Source: Dactylellina haptotyla (Eukaryota; Ascomycota; Orbiliomycetes; Orbiliales; Orbiliaceae). From it: a stretch of 64,000 nucleotides of DNA. The notes beneath the pieces were generated by a model, which was not told the DNA's origin, ran no database searches, and was given only the letters and a program-made list of their open reading frames with translations. Every line of letters starts with the position of its first letter. Position 1 is the stretch's first letter. Positions 10,317-22,031 of this stretch are shown piece after piece. A program made the translations under genes and the position numbers. The DNA lies in contig CM062385.1 of NCBI GenBank assembly GCA_031310005.1, forward strand, positions 2,294,001 through 2,358,000, written 5' to 3'.

Positions 10317-12068
10317 TTAGCTATCTGGCTTTTTCTTCTTGGGGCTAAAAAAATATCTGTCTAATGTATTCCCGTTCTTTTTTGCAACAGCCTCCGCCTT
10401 TTTCTCTTTACTACTAGTCCCTGAATTCGCATTAGAAGTCGTGGAAGCATCGCGGGTCAGCAGTTTCAAACACTTTGTGGCAAACATCTCCCAAAGCTCT
10501 GGAGTAAGACTTCCTCCAGATGCTTCTTTGTGTCCCTTAGCGAATGAAACTTCACCCCTGCTTTCAGCTTCCGCAAGCTTCAATGCAAATATATCGTCTT
10601 CAGCAGCATACCCTTTAAGCAGAGATATGATGTTTTCATCATCCTTTCCTTCTTCATCTGTTTCAGACGCACTGTCGACACTATTCTTCCCTGCCGTATC
10701 CTCGATGGTTGAATAAATATCATCTGGATTCTTTCTTCTCTTTCCACTTTTCTTTTCAACAGCTCCATTGCGAGCTTTTATGGACATCTTGGCAAGTCTA
10801 CAGCTAAAGTTCACTTTGCCCGGTAGATACCCAGTATTCGCACACCCTACTGCAATAAGCTTCTTACTTTTAAGATGGCCAGCCCATCTCGTTGCTATCA
10901 AAGGGTGTATTTGATATGCGGAATTGATAGTTAATATAGCCAATCTGCCGTCCTCGCTAAATATAGGAGGCGTGTGGCTGCACTTCTCGGTTTCCTCAAA
11001 CGTTGCATTGCGAGCTTTGTCTAAATTTAGGAGTATTTTCCGGAGAGTAAGAAGTGTCGGTTCGGTGGGAGGCGTATCAGACGTCAACACCATTATTTGC
11101 TTAGGATCGATAGACGGGACAGCATCGCTTGCGATTCGTAAGAGCTCCCAAGAGTCACCAGGGTCGGAATTTGGTGTTCGTCTGGGCGCGTTCAGGAAAG
11201 GTACGAGTTTTGATACTGAGGTTTTATAGGATAGATTCGATTCGTGCAGTTCACTCGGATACGGGTCTTTATGCAGTGGAACGTTGGGGCCAAGGTCACC
11301 ACATACTTCGTATTGTTAAAACGGTGAGCTGGATCTTGATGGTGTGCGAGAATACTTACTACCAACGAGCGCCAGCCATTCCAGAGTTCGCCCAAGCTCC
11401 GGTGAGAGTAATCCAGACTCTGATAGGAGGCCTTTGCATACTACATATGTTAAGAGACTTGATGTAGCTATCGGCGGCGATTCACACGCAGAACATATGA
11501 CTGCATTCTTTGGGAACGTTTTAGAGAAATGATGGTCTAGGATCTGTAAAGTTTCAACCTAATCAGTTTACAAGGTATCCAAAGATTTTAGAGATGTTTC
11601 ATTTCATACAAGTGTTGAAACACCAGTAGCAATCTCGCCATCATCATTACTTCCTTGGTCAAGAACAATAATAGTCCCAAATTTCTCCCCGCCAAGGGTC
11701 CTGCTCTCCAACTTTTGTCGTTCTTCAATCGCGTGTATATTCCGCCCCTTTCCAATAAAATGAACAGAGATTCTGTCTTTTGCCTTTCCTAGCGCAATTA
11801 GAGTCCGTCGAAGAATGTGGCCGCTGCTCAGCCCATCACAATCCCGGTCTGGCACTAGTAGTGTTGGTTGAGTGGATATCGCGGAAGAGAGGATGAAATC
11901 TCGGGCGGCCTGGATAGACTGCCGTGGAGCCGGCCAGTTGGCAACTTGGTTATCCACGTATTTCCCAGGAGATGAAGGCCCAGGAGATGAAGGCCCAGTC
12001 TCTATTTTCTCACGTTTACTAGCTGAGGGAGTCGCGTCGAAATCTTGTGCTCTGCGTTTTGGAGGCAT
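10317..12068 (-). CDS. DHH-family (RecJ-like) phosphoesterase with C-terminal PIP-like tail
   Basis: Three exons on the minus strand (12068-11610, 11543-11360, 11305-10317; introns 66 and 54 nt), 543 residues, ATG 12068 (MPPKRRAQDF). DHH motifs are in order: motif I VPDRDCDGLSSG near 72-83, motif II VLDQGS near 135-140, motif III LDHHFSKTF near 155-163, then GDLGPNV near 216-222. The C-terminal half has a DHHA1-like substrate-binding part (VGCANTGYLPGKVNFSCRLA). DHH phosphoesterases include RecJ single-strand DNA exonucleases, pyrophosphatases and oligonucleotidases; the RecJ-like layout suggests nucleic-acid hydrolysis, but the exact substrate is inference. The N-terminus is basic and nuclear-signal-like (PPKRRA, SKREK). 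The last residues, NTLDRYFFSPKKKKPDS, resemble a PCNA-interacting peptide followed by a basic cluster. Intron 2 changes the expected GTYGDLG to G-I-C-GDLG; that acceptor (11306) is the least certain boundary. Confidence 0.82.
11970..11999 (-). repeat. Two tandem 15-nt units in the DHH gene
   Basis: GGAGATGAAGGCCCA occurs twice in direct succession, producing the GPSSPGPSSPG stretch near residues 25-35 in a low-complexity N-terminal linker. It is probably a recent slippage duplication and length-variable between strains. Confidence 0.7.
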
Positions 12069-13263
12069 TGTGGCGAGGATGTCGATGCAATGCGATGCGA
12101 CATTGGCTTGATAAATTGATTATTGAGCCTAGCCAAGCTCAAGCAATGAAACCTCGGTTATATTTTTACGCGCACGCCTTTAACTTTGGAGTACGGTTTT
12201 CGTCTACGGGTTGCTCCTATCTAAGGTTGACAGCTGCATCCGTCGAACAGAGACAGGAACCCGAGATCCCTTGTCAAGCAACACGCTGACATCATAAACA
12301 CGAGATGCCAAAGGCGTGCCGGGAATGTTGAAAAACGCATGTTGCTGTGTTGCCGCTTTGGGGCTAGATGGCAGAGGAGTCGTCATCCAGCGCGACTTAG
12401 ACCAGACGCCGTCCCGCGGACTGATACTACCACAACGAAATGAACACCAAGCCGCAAGTGCCAGTCTTGGTAGGCTCTCAGTCTATATATAGACTTCAAG
12501 AAGGATGACCTGACTAATGCCAACGCTTGGAAAGTTAGTACCGATCCCTTACTACCAAGTGCAGCACTCAATCTGCTGCGAGTTGAATAACAGAAACTTT
12601 TCCAACTTTGTCTGTATGTTGTAAAGAGTTTCAAACATCTTGACCAATTAATATGGAACAGAATCAGGCATACTACTTAGGAGAGGGTTTTCTTGGTCTT
12701 AAGATCTTACCATAGGATATTCCAATTCCTACTAGCCAAGCTAAATTGCGGCCCCCTTGGGCTTAGGAATGGCCTTGGTCGATGAGGTAAGCTCGCAAAT
12801 AGGTAGACCCGATTTAGGGGGGTTGAGGCGGTGTCCTCTAATCGTTTTAAATACGGCTCTCTTGTGTCTGACATTCCACATTGGCGTCCGTTCCGATATT
12901 AGGTAGGCGGAGCGTTGGCTGGGGGTTTGTTGGGCCCAATTGGGTCGGCAGAGGCTTCCTGTGCAACCTCGTTTCATCCTGACTCTCGATGTGTTGCAAA
13001 TGACACCTTCCGTGCAGATCCAAGCAGATCTTCGGAACCTTTTCAACGGCACAGCGCAAGGCCTGCAAGGGGTGTGAAATATATAAACCTGGCGTTTCCT
13101 TCCGTTCAGCGTGGCTGCATATATCTCCGAAGATATTATAAAAGGGACCTGTTCTTTAGCCAGTAAACATATTACCGCTTCGACAATATCCGATTCCAAT
13201 AGATTACTCGCAGTAACTACATCCAGTAACTACATTGCATCCTCAACTTTCAAGACCGTCAAC
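12069..13263. other. Divergent intergenic region between DHH and CFEM genes
   Basis: About 1.2 kb holding both promoters. A minus-strand frame at 12741-13199 overlaps the CFEM promoter and TATA box and has no motifs, so it is not called as a gene. Confidence 0.5.
13080..13087 (+). promoter_or_regulatory. TATA box of the CFEM gene
   Basis: TATATAAA, 177 bases before the ATG at 13264, in the correct orientation and at a distance that leaves a 5' UTR of ordinary length. Confidence 0.55.
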
Positions 13264-13795
13264 ATGAAGACCACCAGCATTCTCGCCGTCGCCGCTACTT
13301 TGACTTCCTCTGTCGTTTCGGCACAGGGTTTCGTTCTACCCCCAAGTTGTGCTGTGAGTATTGCCACGCTTCTGCGTTGATTATGTAACCATATCCATGA
13401 GAAACATTAGCTAATTAATATATTCTTAGATCGACTGCATTACCCAGCTAGCTCCCAGCTCAGGCTGCACTGCGGATCTTACAAACTACGCTTGCTTTTG
13501 TTCATCGTCCACTTTCGCCTCGACCTTCAACACATGTATTACAAGCGGTTGTAGCGCATCAGACCTCGAATCGACCAAATCTGCAGTTATAACACTCTGC
13601 CAGTCCGCCGGCGTGACTATCAATTTCCCATCGACAGCCTCCGGTTCTACTGTTCCTGCTGGTTCCTCTAGTACCAGAGCCCCATCGTCATCTAGCACAA
13701 CCGGTACCAACCCAAACGCAGCGGATAAGCCAGGTGCTGCCCTCGGTTTACTCGGCACTACTCTTGCCCTTGGAGTCGCATTACTCTGGAACTAA
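13264..13795 (+). CDS. CFEM-domain protein, probably GPI-anchored
   Basis: Two exons, 13264-13353 and 13430-13795 (76-nt intron), 151 residues. Order: signal peptide 1-20 (MKTTSILAVAATLTSSVVSA); CFEM domain 22-90 with eight cysteines at 29, 33, 43, 52, 54, 66, 71 and 87, spaced C-x3-C-x9-C-x8-C-x-C-x11-C-x4-C-x15-C; Ser/Thr-rich linker; hydrophobic end (GLLGTTLALGVALLW) typical of a GPI-attachment signal. The Asp at 46 sits where CFEM proteins of the Csa2/Pga7 type coordinate haem iron. Known family roles are haem and iron capture at the cell surface and, in plant pathogens, adhesion or effector functions. Here a cell-wall or membrane-attached haem-binding role is the natural inference. The intron follows the first Cys, a frequent position in this family. 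Confidence 0.9.
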
Positions 13796-14876
13796 ATATG
13801 ACCGAAAATATCACGAATACCAACACACTGCATTCCAGACCATCACAATATGAATTCAAAATTCGCTGGTAGCTCAATTTCCGAAAATCGCTCTAGGTAG
13901 CCACCAAAAACAACCGATACCGGAAATCGAGTTTGGCGTCACTGAAATACAAAAGCTTCTCCAACATTTTTTTCGTGGGAGCAAAATATGAGGTCTGGAT
14001 CTACAGTATATCCGCAATAGTCAGATAACTCAAAATGACTTCAATTGAGCGGCGATTTGAGGACTAAGGCACCCGAGAATTGGTTTTCTTCAGGATTAAT
14101 ATCAAGGCGTGGATTTTTTTACAATTCAAGTAACATTATGTATACCGACGAGCTCTTGAACATTGCTTGTCACACTATTAGATACCCAATAGACTTAGGC
14201 TTCAATCCCAGTTTCGTACCTAGGTACAAGACTGCTTCAATCCATAGCATCAGCATATCCTATTAAACTTCAATCCATTTTATTTCACTCCATGATCAAC
14301 CATGCTAGACTTGAGCTTGCAGTGTCATAACCAGACTTGTGTTGTGCCGAGTTGAGCTTGCAGGTAGTATATTAATATCAATTTCACATGAATTAAGGTG
14401 GTACCACCTACAAGTATGTAGGATCAGTCTAGAATTCGTTCTCGAGGCACAGCAGAGTAGAACAAGAAGAAAGTTATAGGTGTCAGAAGAACAGAGCTCG
14501 AGCCCGAGCGAATATCCGGGCATCCAGTTAGTTTGCGCGACATGCTACATGCAAGGCTTGCAAGGACAAGGTTCCGAGTTGAGATATGTGGTAGTCAACC
14601 CTATGCGCGCGCCACATGAAGGATCTTATGCACCGTTCGTCCCCAACTGCAAAAATGCTTGATCTCAATTTGAATATTTGTAGCCTTGGTAGTTGTACGA
14701 ATGACACCACAAGTTAGATATAAGCGGGGCAGTTTGCTCCTGAATTTCAATTTCATGTATTAATTAATCCTACCTCAGCTTATCCTTTCTAAACTTCTTT
14801 AGATAAATCTAAACCCGGGCTCAACTCAGACTATAAAGATCCAACTTGCAAGCCTGGCTCATTCCCACTATAGCTA
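13796..14876. other. Intergenic, no supported gene
   Basis: About 1.1 kb. Only short open frames; a phrase TTGAGCTTGCAG recurs near 14310 and 14343. The promoter of the next gene should lie at the right end. Confidence 0.45.
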
Positions 14877-17474
14877 ATGACTACCAGTCTCCCAGGTTCG
14901 AATGCCCTCATATCTTTCCAAACTGGGGGCGACGGTGGGGGCGGATTTTCAAACTCTGGACAAATTGATTGGGTCACACTAGCGGGCTCTTCTGTGAGGT
15001 TCACAGTTGACGTTCTCGCTCGTTTATCGAAAGCAGGGATCGAAGCATTAACCCTCGCAGCTTCTTACGCCATTTTCGGGCGATTCAACATCAGCCATAC
15101 TGCTGAACTCCGAATTCAAGAGTCCGTCAACAAATTAAAACATTATTCCACTTTTAATAATGCTCTCTTTTTTGGATTCGGCGTCCGACATATCGTCAGG
15201 AGTCTTGCGGACTCTTCGGAAGGTCTATCTTCCATCGCGATATGTGCAATCTTGTCTGATTTCTATGGAACAGGGTACTCCGCGCTAATTCTTCGCGAAT
15301 TTTTCAAAATTCTAAACCCACCTTCTCACCTGACACCGGCGATACGTCAATGGACCAGTTATATCAAAACTTGCGAGGGTGCACTTACATACTCGAATTT
15401 CAGTCACCACCTAGCGCACATCGAGAATTTATATAGTACCAGGTTTGGACAAACACAGAGGTTTAAACGCGGGGATCATGTTCAAATTGCCAGTGCTTTA
15501 AACGAATTAGCCAATGTCGCAAACGGAACCACCGCAGAGGCAACTTTTGTCGGGGGAGTCGATTGCGCTTTAATCGCAACAATCGCGCTTTGGCTCCTCG
15601 ATCTTAATACTGAGATAAGATTGGATACAACGAATGAAGTTTTGTTCCGACAAGCCTCTAGCACAAGGATAGACCCACATGGTGGCTATCTCGTGATAGT
15701 AGTATTCAAAAACTTTCAGGACGCTATGGGCAATCCACTACCTAGCACTCAAATCTCTAGCTACCATCATATTCGCAAACCATCTCAAATATTTCCTCAA
15801 GGTGCTATGACAAATGATCCAAGTCCCCGTAGGGGTGTCACCACACGTTTGCCATGGTCACAGACTCTGAAACTCCTATTTGGAGACTCTTTAATAACTG
15901 CGCTATCAGGAGCCCCGGGAGAGAAGCTAGGTTGTTTATTTGGAGTTCTTGTGGTCACAACATCTTTTGAGCAAGACTCGCAGTTATTCAGCCATGCTCT
16001 CGTTAGATTCCCCAAGGGGATAAACCACGCCGGTTATTGGAAGTATATTTCCCCCACAAATCGTGGAGAAGGACTATTAGATACCTTAGAAAATTGGTTC
16101 CCAGAAATAAAAAACACCAGTTTCACCAGTTCTGCAAGAGATGCGTATCACCGTTTTTGGGACGAAAATCTCGATAGCCGTGCCATCGCCGGCGCCGTCA
16201 ACAGAGAATTCAGAAATGCTATACGTGACATACTTAGTCTCGATGATACTTCACAGCAAATTTCTCCGCCGCCGTGGTCCCCAAAGAAGTTTGTTTACTT
16301 TTTATTTTATGTTAGTCGATGCTTGGGGTCTTGTAATATTGACGATGGGATCCTGCCATCAAGAGCCGGTCTACTTTACATATATGACGAGTCTTTCTTA
16401 GAAGACTATATAGATGATTCGTGCATTTCGAGAATGCGCCTACCATCCACATTCGCCACCTCAACATCAAATATTACAACAATACTCAACACCACCATTC
16501 GTGATATCTCTCCGGTGGACATCGCCAAGATTATCTTCACCAATAGAAAATGGATACCCACTTTAAATAATGGCAACATGTTATCGGCAGAAGGAGTCAA
16601 TGGTCTCTGTTTTGCGTCACAGTCAATACTGGAGCTTACAGAAGACCATGAGCTTGTAGGCATGATTCACATATTCCCAGGTACAATAGAGTTTAGAGGC
16701 GATCATTTTGACAGGATCGTGGATGATCGAGGTCCTTACCCAAAAAGCGATCATTATCCCAACAATATCGCAGAAAAGTTAACACTCAATGATATACTTG
16801 TTGGGTCTCTTAAGGAAGCACAGTCTCGATATCGGAGCTACGACTCTGCAGTATCCGCGCAATTAATAGTCAGCGATAATTGTTCGAGTGTCGACTTGGA
16901 CTTCCAAACGTACCACTCGACTCTCTGGGCCCATTATCGCTTGACATTCGGTACCGATAGAGTGCTGAACATCCTTCCTGCAGAATTCACCAAAACAATA
17001 CTGCATCACACTTATGTTGACCACCGCTGCCCTCGAGCTTGCGATTCTGACACGGAGGCCTCGCTTAACAAAAAATACAAATTGTTGCCCTTCGAAGCAA
17101 TGGGTACTTGGATTTCATTTGAAAAAGACGAAAATCCATATCCATTACCCCCGCCACATTTAGTTATTATGTACCACCCCGACGATATGGATACCATGGC
17201 CAGATTAGAGAATGGTTTAGTATGTGTATCAACCAATCCTTGCAACACGTTCGCCGCCTTGAAACTATATTCCTCGACACCTTTACAGCCTTCGCATTCA
17301 TTGACACCAATGCCCGTTCTTTTAGGCCCAGGTTGCAGAGGCCATTGTTTGAAACAAATTGAACATGAATATAAACTTGGATCAGACACTTCCGTCCCTC
17401 CGATCTTTGATTACTACCACCGCCCTGTCATAATTTTCAAAACGTATAGAGGGACAGGGTTGCTGTCTCTGTAG
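14877..17474 (+). CDS. Large fungal protein of unknown function (865 aa, expanded family)
   Basis: Single uninterrupted exon, ATG 14877 (MTTSLPGSNALISF). The first half is helical and hydrophobic-patterned. Residues about 205-245 carry ALNELANVANGTTAEATFVG followed by GVDCALIATIALWLLDL, a signature I associate with a family of 800-1000-residue proteins present in many copies in Pezizomycotina genomes and annotated only as hypothetical. There is no signal peptide or clear membrane domain and no catalytic motif I can name. Several Cys/His clusters occur near the C-terminus (LLGPGCRGHCLKQIEHEY). The neighbour to the right is an F-box gene; no functional link is visible. Family recognition is from memory of recurring motifs and is moderately certain; function is unknown. 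Confidence 0.85.
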   Translation: MTTSLPGSNALISFQTGGDGGGGFSNSGQIDWVTLAGSSVRFTVDVLARLSKAGIEALTLAASYAIFGRFNISHTAELRIQESVNKLKHYSTFNNALFFGFGVRHIVRSLADSSEGLSSIAICAILSDFYGTGYSALILREFFKILNPPSHLTPAIRQWTSYIKTCEGALTYSNFSHHLAHIENLYSTRFGQTQRFKRGDHVQIASALNELANVANGTTAEATFVGGVDCALIATIALWLLDLNTEIRLDTTNEVLFRQASSTRIDPHGGYLVIVVFKNFQDAMGNPLPSTQISSYHHIRKPSQIFPQGAMTNDPSPRRGVTTRLPWSQTLKLLFGDSLITALSGAPGEKLGCLFGVLVVTTSFEQDSQLFSHALVRFPKGINHAGYWKYISPTNRGEGLLDTLENWFPEIKNTSFTSSARDAYHRFWDENLDSRAIAGAVNREFRNAIRDILSLDDTSQQISPPPWSPKKFVYFLFYVSRCLGSCNIDDGILPSRAGLLYIYDESFLEDYIDDSCISRMRLPSTFATSTSNITTILNTTIRDISPVDIAKIIFTNRKWIPTLNNGNMLSAEGVNGLCFASQSILELTEDHELVGMIHIFPGTIEFRGDHFDRIVDDRGPYPKSDHYPNNIAEKLTLNDILVGSLKEAQSRYRSYDSAVSAQLIVSDNCSSVDLDFQTYHSTLWAHYRLTFGTDRVLNILPAEFTKTILHHTYVDHRCPRACDSDTEASLNKKYKLLPFEAMGTWISFEKDENPYPLPPPHLVIMYHPDDMDTMARLENGLVCVSTNPCNTFAALKLYSSTPLQPSHSLTPMPVLLGPGCRGHCLKQIEHEYKLGSDTSVPPIFDYYHRPVIIFKTYRGTGLLSL

Positions 17475-18319
17475 GATACCAAAGGACAGTTCGAAAATTG
17501 TGAAGGCAGACTTGATGTGGCGGTTGAATTGCATGTATATAATCAATTAAAAAGCGTATACAGAAGCCTTTTTATTTAAAGTAGGTGTTCTTAGAGAGGT
17601 ATATAATACGGTGAGCAGTGAAGCTCGCCCTTTGGTTCATTATGCACCTTAGCTACGTAATATTATACCTTAGAAAATATCTGTATATGATATATTACTT
17701 TTTACTTTGCTATATATACTTCAGATGATCAAACAATAGTTGCGTGTGATACTTAAGGCCCTTAGCGGTACGAGATCTTCTCATCCGAAACGGTCGCATG
17801 CAGTGACTCCGCCATATCCGCCACAGCTCCAGAGTTTAGTTATCCCAAATTGATAGACATTCAAATACACCTAGCTATGCGTTGATGAACCCGCATTTGC
17901 AAAAGACACCTTCAATTTACAAGCCTCCAAAGTGTCCCGACGGTGGTTATTTAGCAAAACTCATTTGATGCCACAAATGCAAGTTGCTTACTTCTATATA
18001 TACGTCAATTTTCTCAATGTTTGTAAACAAAAACAAAGAGAACAAAGCTCGAGGCGCAATCGAGACTAAGCCGACTAGCCATTTCCAGTTCTGTTGCGTC
18101 AAATTTGCGTTTTTGTTCCGAAGAGTCCGCCAAGCAAAATCGAATACGTTGACCTGTGGCTACCTTGCTTGAAGCTTAGCTTCCGACGGCTTCAAAAAAA
18201 GTATATATATTGAGTACGTTCGAAGATACCATCCCGGCTGTATGCACCAAAAGAAAGGGCAATCGATATCTAAAGCGCCACTGAAGATTTCCACTATCAA
18301 ATTTCACGAACTCAGCACC
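17475..18319. other. Intergenic, no supported gene
   Basis: AT-rich spacer containing the 3' UTR of the preceding gene and the promoter of the F-box gene, including a TATATAT stretch near 18200. Confidence 0.45.
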
Positions 18320-19830
18320 ATGGATTCATTACCGTCGGAACTCCTCAGCGACATTATCAACCAGGATGTCCTGACAAACATTGACCTTATCAGACTGTCC
18401 TGCGTCAATCGCCACTTTAACAGTGTGGCATGTGCGCGGTTATATCGCACCGGCGAGCTGTCGTACGTCGGTGCGACGTCGAAAGACCGCGAAAAGTTCG
18501 AAGCGTTCGGTAAAAATGGGAAACATGTTCGGTAAGTTGCATCTACAAGGCCCCATCCGCTCTTGTGGATACCTGTCGCACAATCCCTCAACTGTACCGC
18601 CCTCAACCTCAGCTCCGAAAATGCAACATTTACAACACATCTTGAGAACTTCACATATTTGAAGTGTTTCGGGGACAGCAAGAGAGATAGAATTACACCC
18701 CGAACGCCAATTGAACCCCAAACTACATATATATTCACCCTATTAGTAAATATCGATGAATCTCAATCTAACATGTTACAACAAACTATTTATATAGACA
18801 TATTAACCTCAACCTCTTCGCCTCCTCCGTGTCCGGAAAATCCGTCCCGGAGGCGATATTCCCCCTCCTCAAAACCTTCATTAACCTACATTCGGTAACC
18901 CTAATCGACACCGCTTCCCTCACCTGGCCAGACTTCCTCCACGTCATCGCCATAATCATAACTTCGCACCCGTACCTCAAAATCCTGGAAATCCAACGCT
19001 CCCTCACAAAACTCGACGGCAACCGCTCCGACATCACCACCGCAATAGAACTAATGGTAAACCACCAATTCAACGGCGGCACCTTCTGCAAACTCGACAT
19101 GTTCACCCTCCGCCTCTCCAAAAGAGAAGACCCGCTGTACCTCCCGCGCTCGGCACTGAACCACCTAATCCAAATCCTAACCCCGGCCACCCGGTCCGCG
19201 AAATCGTTCACCTACTCAGCCGAGGTACCCGAGTCCGCGGAGATAGACCTGAAAGACCCCTGGGGCGAAGATATCGAAGCCCTGAGCTGGCCGTGGGATA
19301 ATCTCGAGTATTTCACGTTGAAGCTGCCGGTGCGGTACTCCCAGCTCAACCAGCTCGCACTCCAGACGAGACAACCCCGCCAGATCCTACACAGTTACCA
19401 GAAGGATTTGCAGAACGTGGAGAAACTGGCGATTCGAGCACGAGTTGACGATGTTTTAGCGACCGGACAGATCGCCGTAAGTAATCTCATTCCCTTATGA
19501 ACAAAAGTAACCGAAAAGTGAAGTATGGTTTAACGTATTTTGCTCGGCCGATACAAATAGTTCGAGGGTGGCTTGTCAGTCATGCCGAAATTGAACACGC
19601 TACGGCTCTCGCATGCCGGCGGATTCACGGGCTGGGATCCTAGAAACCAGGCGGATCATCCCTTCGTGAAGATAGCAGAAGCAATCCCAACGTTAGAGTT
19701 CATTCAACAAACGGATCCTTACTATATGACCCAAGTTATTCAAGCTTGGCGCATTTTCCGAGACGACGGTGAAATAACCTTCAAGGTGGCTGAGATCGGG
19801 GAGGCATGGGACCACCAGTTCGCGTATTAA
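18320..19830 (+). CDS. F-box protein with LRR-like C-terminal region
   Basis: Best model: exons 18320-18531, 18613-18663, 18798-19476 and 19561-19830, 403 residues, ATG 18320. Residues 1-45 are an F-box (MDSLPSELLSDIINQDVLTN, then LIRLSCVNRHFNSVA). F-box proteins bind Skp1 in SCF ubiquitin ligases and the rest selects the target. The remainder shows loosely repeated Leu-rich segments (ENFTYLKHINLNL, LKTFINLHSVTLI, YLKILEI, LNTLRLSHAGG). The last intron (19477-19560) is clear. The first two are less certain: the second needs a weak GTGTTT donor at 18664 to join in frame, and the first acceptor was chosen among alternatives. If neither is used, the gene would be interrupted. The target is unknown. 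Confidence 0.65.
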
Positions 19831-20386
19831 TTTTTCGCTTAAATATCCCTCAGAGATCTGGTTAAGGTTATACAACATCGGATTATGCACGGAAACATCA
19901 CTATTTAGATATTTACGATTTCAAGTTATAGGTAGATAGAAATATAGTTTTATTTTGGAGGTTTCATTCCCTGTTGGCGATAGAACACTCTCTACCATCC
20001 TTTTTCATGAAAAGAAAGTAATAGAGTAGAGGGGTTTTCTCGTAGGAGCGATAGAAGTTAAAAAAGAAAATACATATCCCATTATTCCACAGGCTGAGAA
20101 ACCTTTGGCCGGCATTTCCACTTTTTCGAAGGGTGGGGAAGTCATCTTTTCGACAAGCTTTTTGTTCGTCCAGCGAATGAGAACGAAGAAAAAGACAATG
20201 AAAAAAGAAAACTAGAAAGAAAACACAACCGATCAGAGGACGCGTTGGGGGACGTTAATTATTAACAGTCATTTGTAATTAAGAAACATGAGAATGGAAA
20301 CATTCATATTAAGAAACGAAAAAACCCGCGCGCCGAGAGACGATATAAAGTAGCAATGTTGACAGAAACAACACTTCGAAATGTCC
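19831..20386. other. Convergent 3' regions of F-box and hexose transporter genes
   Basis: About 560 bases between two convergent stops, with purine-rich and A-rich stretches near 20150-20220. No gene seen. Confidence 0.5.
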
Positions 20387-22031
20387 TTAGACTTTGTCGG
20401 TGGTCTGTCCACGTCCGACGTCGTCGATGTGGGTAGCGGTACCAGCCTTCTCGGTCATTCCCATTTGGTTGGCAAAGGTGCTGTGTGGTTTCTGTAGGAT
20501 ATTTGTTAGCAAGCTGGATGTAGCAGAGGAGTAGAGCAGGAGATAAACATACCCATTTGGCGGAAGTACGAGGAGTAGACTCTTCCAACATCTTGTCGAC
20601 CTGTTCAAGAGAGAGACCCTTGGTTTCTGGGACGAAGAAGTAGGCGAAGGCGAGGGCGAGACAACAAGTCGATCCCCAGACGAAGAACACCTTGGATCTA
20701 AGGTTGCCCTCATCGGGATCGACAATGTATGGGGTGATGTAACCAATGACAAAGTTCCAGAGCCAGTTGGAGGCGGTGGCGATGGCGACACCCTTGGCAC
20801 GGATTGGCAATGGGTAGATTTCACCGATGAGCACCCAAGCACCTGGACCCCAGGTAGTGGCGAAACCGAAGATGTAGATACAGACGAAGACGATGAGGCA
20901 GGTGGAGGCAGCCTTGGATCCTTCCTTGGTGGTACCGACGATAGCGATGATGAACTCGCAGACGATCATGAGAATGGCACCAGCGATGAGGAGAGTACGA
21001 CGACCGAGTCTCTCAATAGCCCAGAAGGAAACAGGGGTTGTGACGACGTTGACGACGTTGGTGATGACCTGAACGGTAAATGGCTTGGAGATACCGGATT
21101 GCTGGAAGAATGTGGTTCCGTAGTAGAAGATGAAGTTGACACCGGTCCACTGTTGCATCATCTGGAGGAAGAAGCCCAACAAGACACGACGGAAGTTACC
21201 AGCTGGGTTGCTCAAACCACCGCGGAAGATGTCGGCCCATCCGTGAGAAGCGATTTGCATTTCGTATTCGTAGTTGGCCTGGATCTCAGCGAGTTCGGCA
21301 ACAATGTATTCAGAGTCGGCAGGTTGGCCACGGACACGAGCGAGGGAAGCAGCAGCCTTGTCGAGTTCGCCCTTCTTGACCCAGTAACGAGGAGATTCTG
21401 GGAGGAAGAAGAGACCGGTAGCCAAGATGATGGCCCAGAGGAGCTGGATGGAGATTGGGATACGGTAAGAACCGGTATCATCGCGGTTTTGGGTGGAGTA
21501 GTTGACAATGGCGGCAAGGAAGATACCAAGGGTGATGGCGAATTGGTATCCAGAGACAATGGCACCACGAACAGCTTTAGGAGCAATCTCGGACATGTAC
21601 AAGATGACGACAGCGGAGACGATACCGACACCGAAACCAGCAATGACACGACCGACGATGAGGAGAGCAAGAGTAGTGGAGGCGATCTGGAGGACGACAC
21701 CGGCACCGAAGACAAAGCAAGCAATGATGATAGCGAGACGACGACCAACCCAATCAGCAAGACCACCACCGATGAGGGCACCGAAGAAAGTACCAGCCGA
21801 CAGGATGGAAGTGGTCAAGGACTTTTCCCAAGTCTTGATGTTGTAACCGGTATCGTCGACGCTCATATCGACTGGGCCGCCGAACTCACGCTTGAAATAA
21901 GCCATACCGAGGACACCGCTGATGTAACCGGAGTCATAACCGAAAAGAATACCACCAAAGGCGGCGAAGGCACAGAGCAGGTACGCTCTGACCGTGATTG
22001 GGGCCTCGACCCTGGCGACTCCGTCCGACAT
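20387..22031 (-). CDS. Hexose transporter (MFS sugar porter)
   Basis: Two coding exons on the minus strand (22031-20553 and 20491-20387; 61-nt intron), 527 residues, ATG 22031 (MSDGVARVEAPITVRAY). All sugar-porter marks are intact: GGILFGYDSGYISGV in helix 1, ADWVGRRLAI, GRVIAGFGVGIVSA, FLPESPRYWVKKG, MMQQWTGVNFIFYYG in helix 7, ERLGRRTLL, GEIYPLPIRAKG and VPETKGLSLEQVD. The QQxxGxNxxxYY motif of helix 7 is typical of glucose/hexose transporters. Codon use is strongly biased to C/G-ending codons, unlike the neighbouring F-box genes, as expected for a highly expressed gene. The short C-terminal exon encodes a hydrophilic cytosolic tail (KPHSTFANQMGMTEKAG). Likely a plasma-membrane monosaccharide importer; affinity and substrate range cannot be told. 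Confidence 0.93.

Noticed and set aside
12741-13199. 152-codon minus-strand ORF
   Set aside because: It covers the CFEM promoter and TATA box and reads as low-similarity, Arg/Cys-rich random sequence.
18532-18549. 18-nt GT-AG segment that would rejoin the F-box frame
   Set aside because: Far below the minimum size of fungal spliceosomal introns; an 81-nt alternative with a branch site exists.
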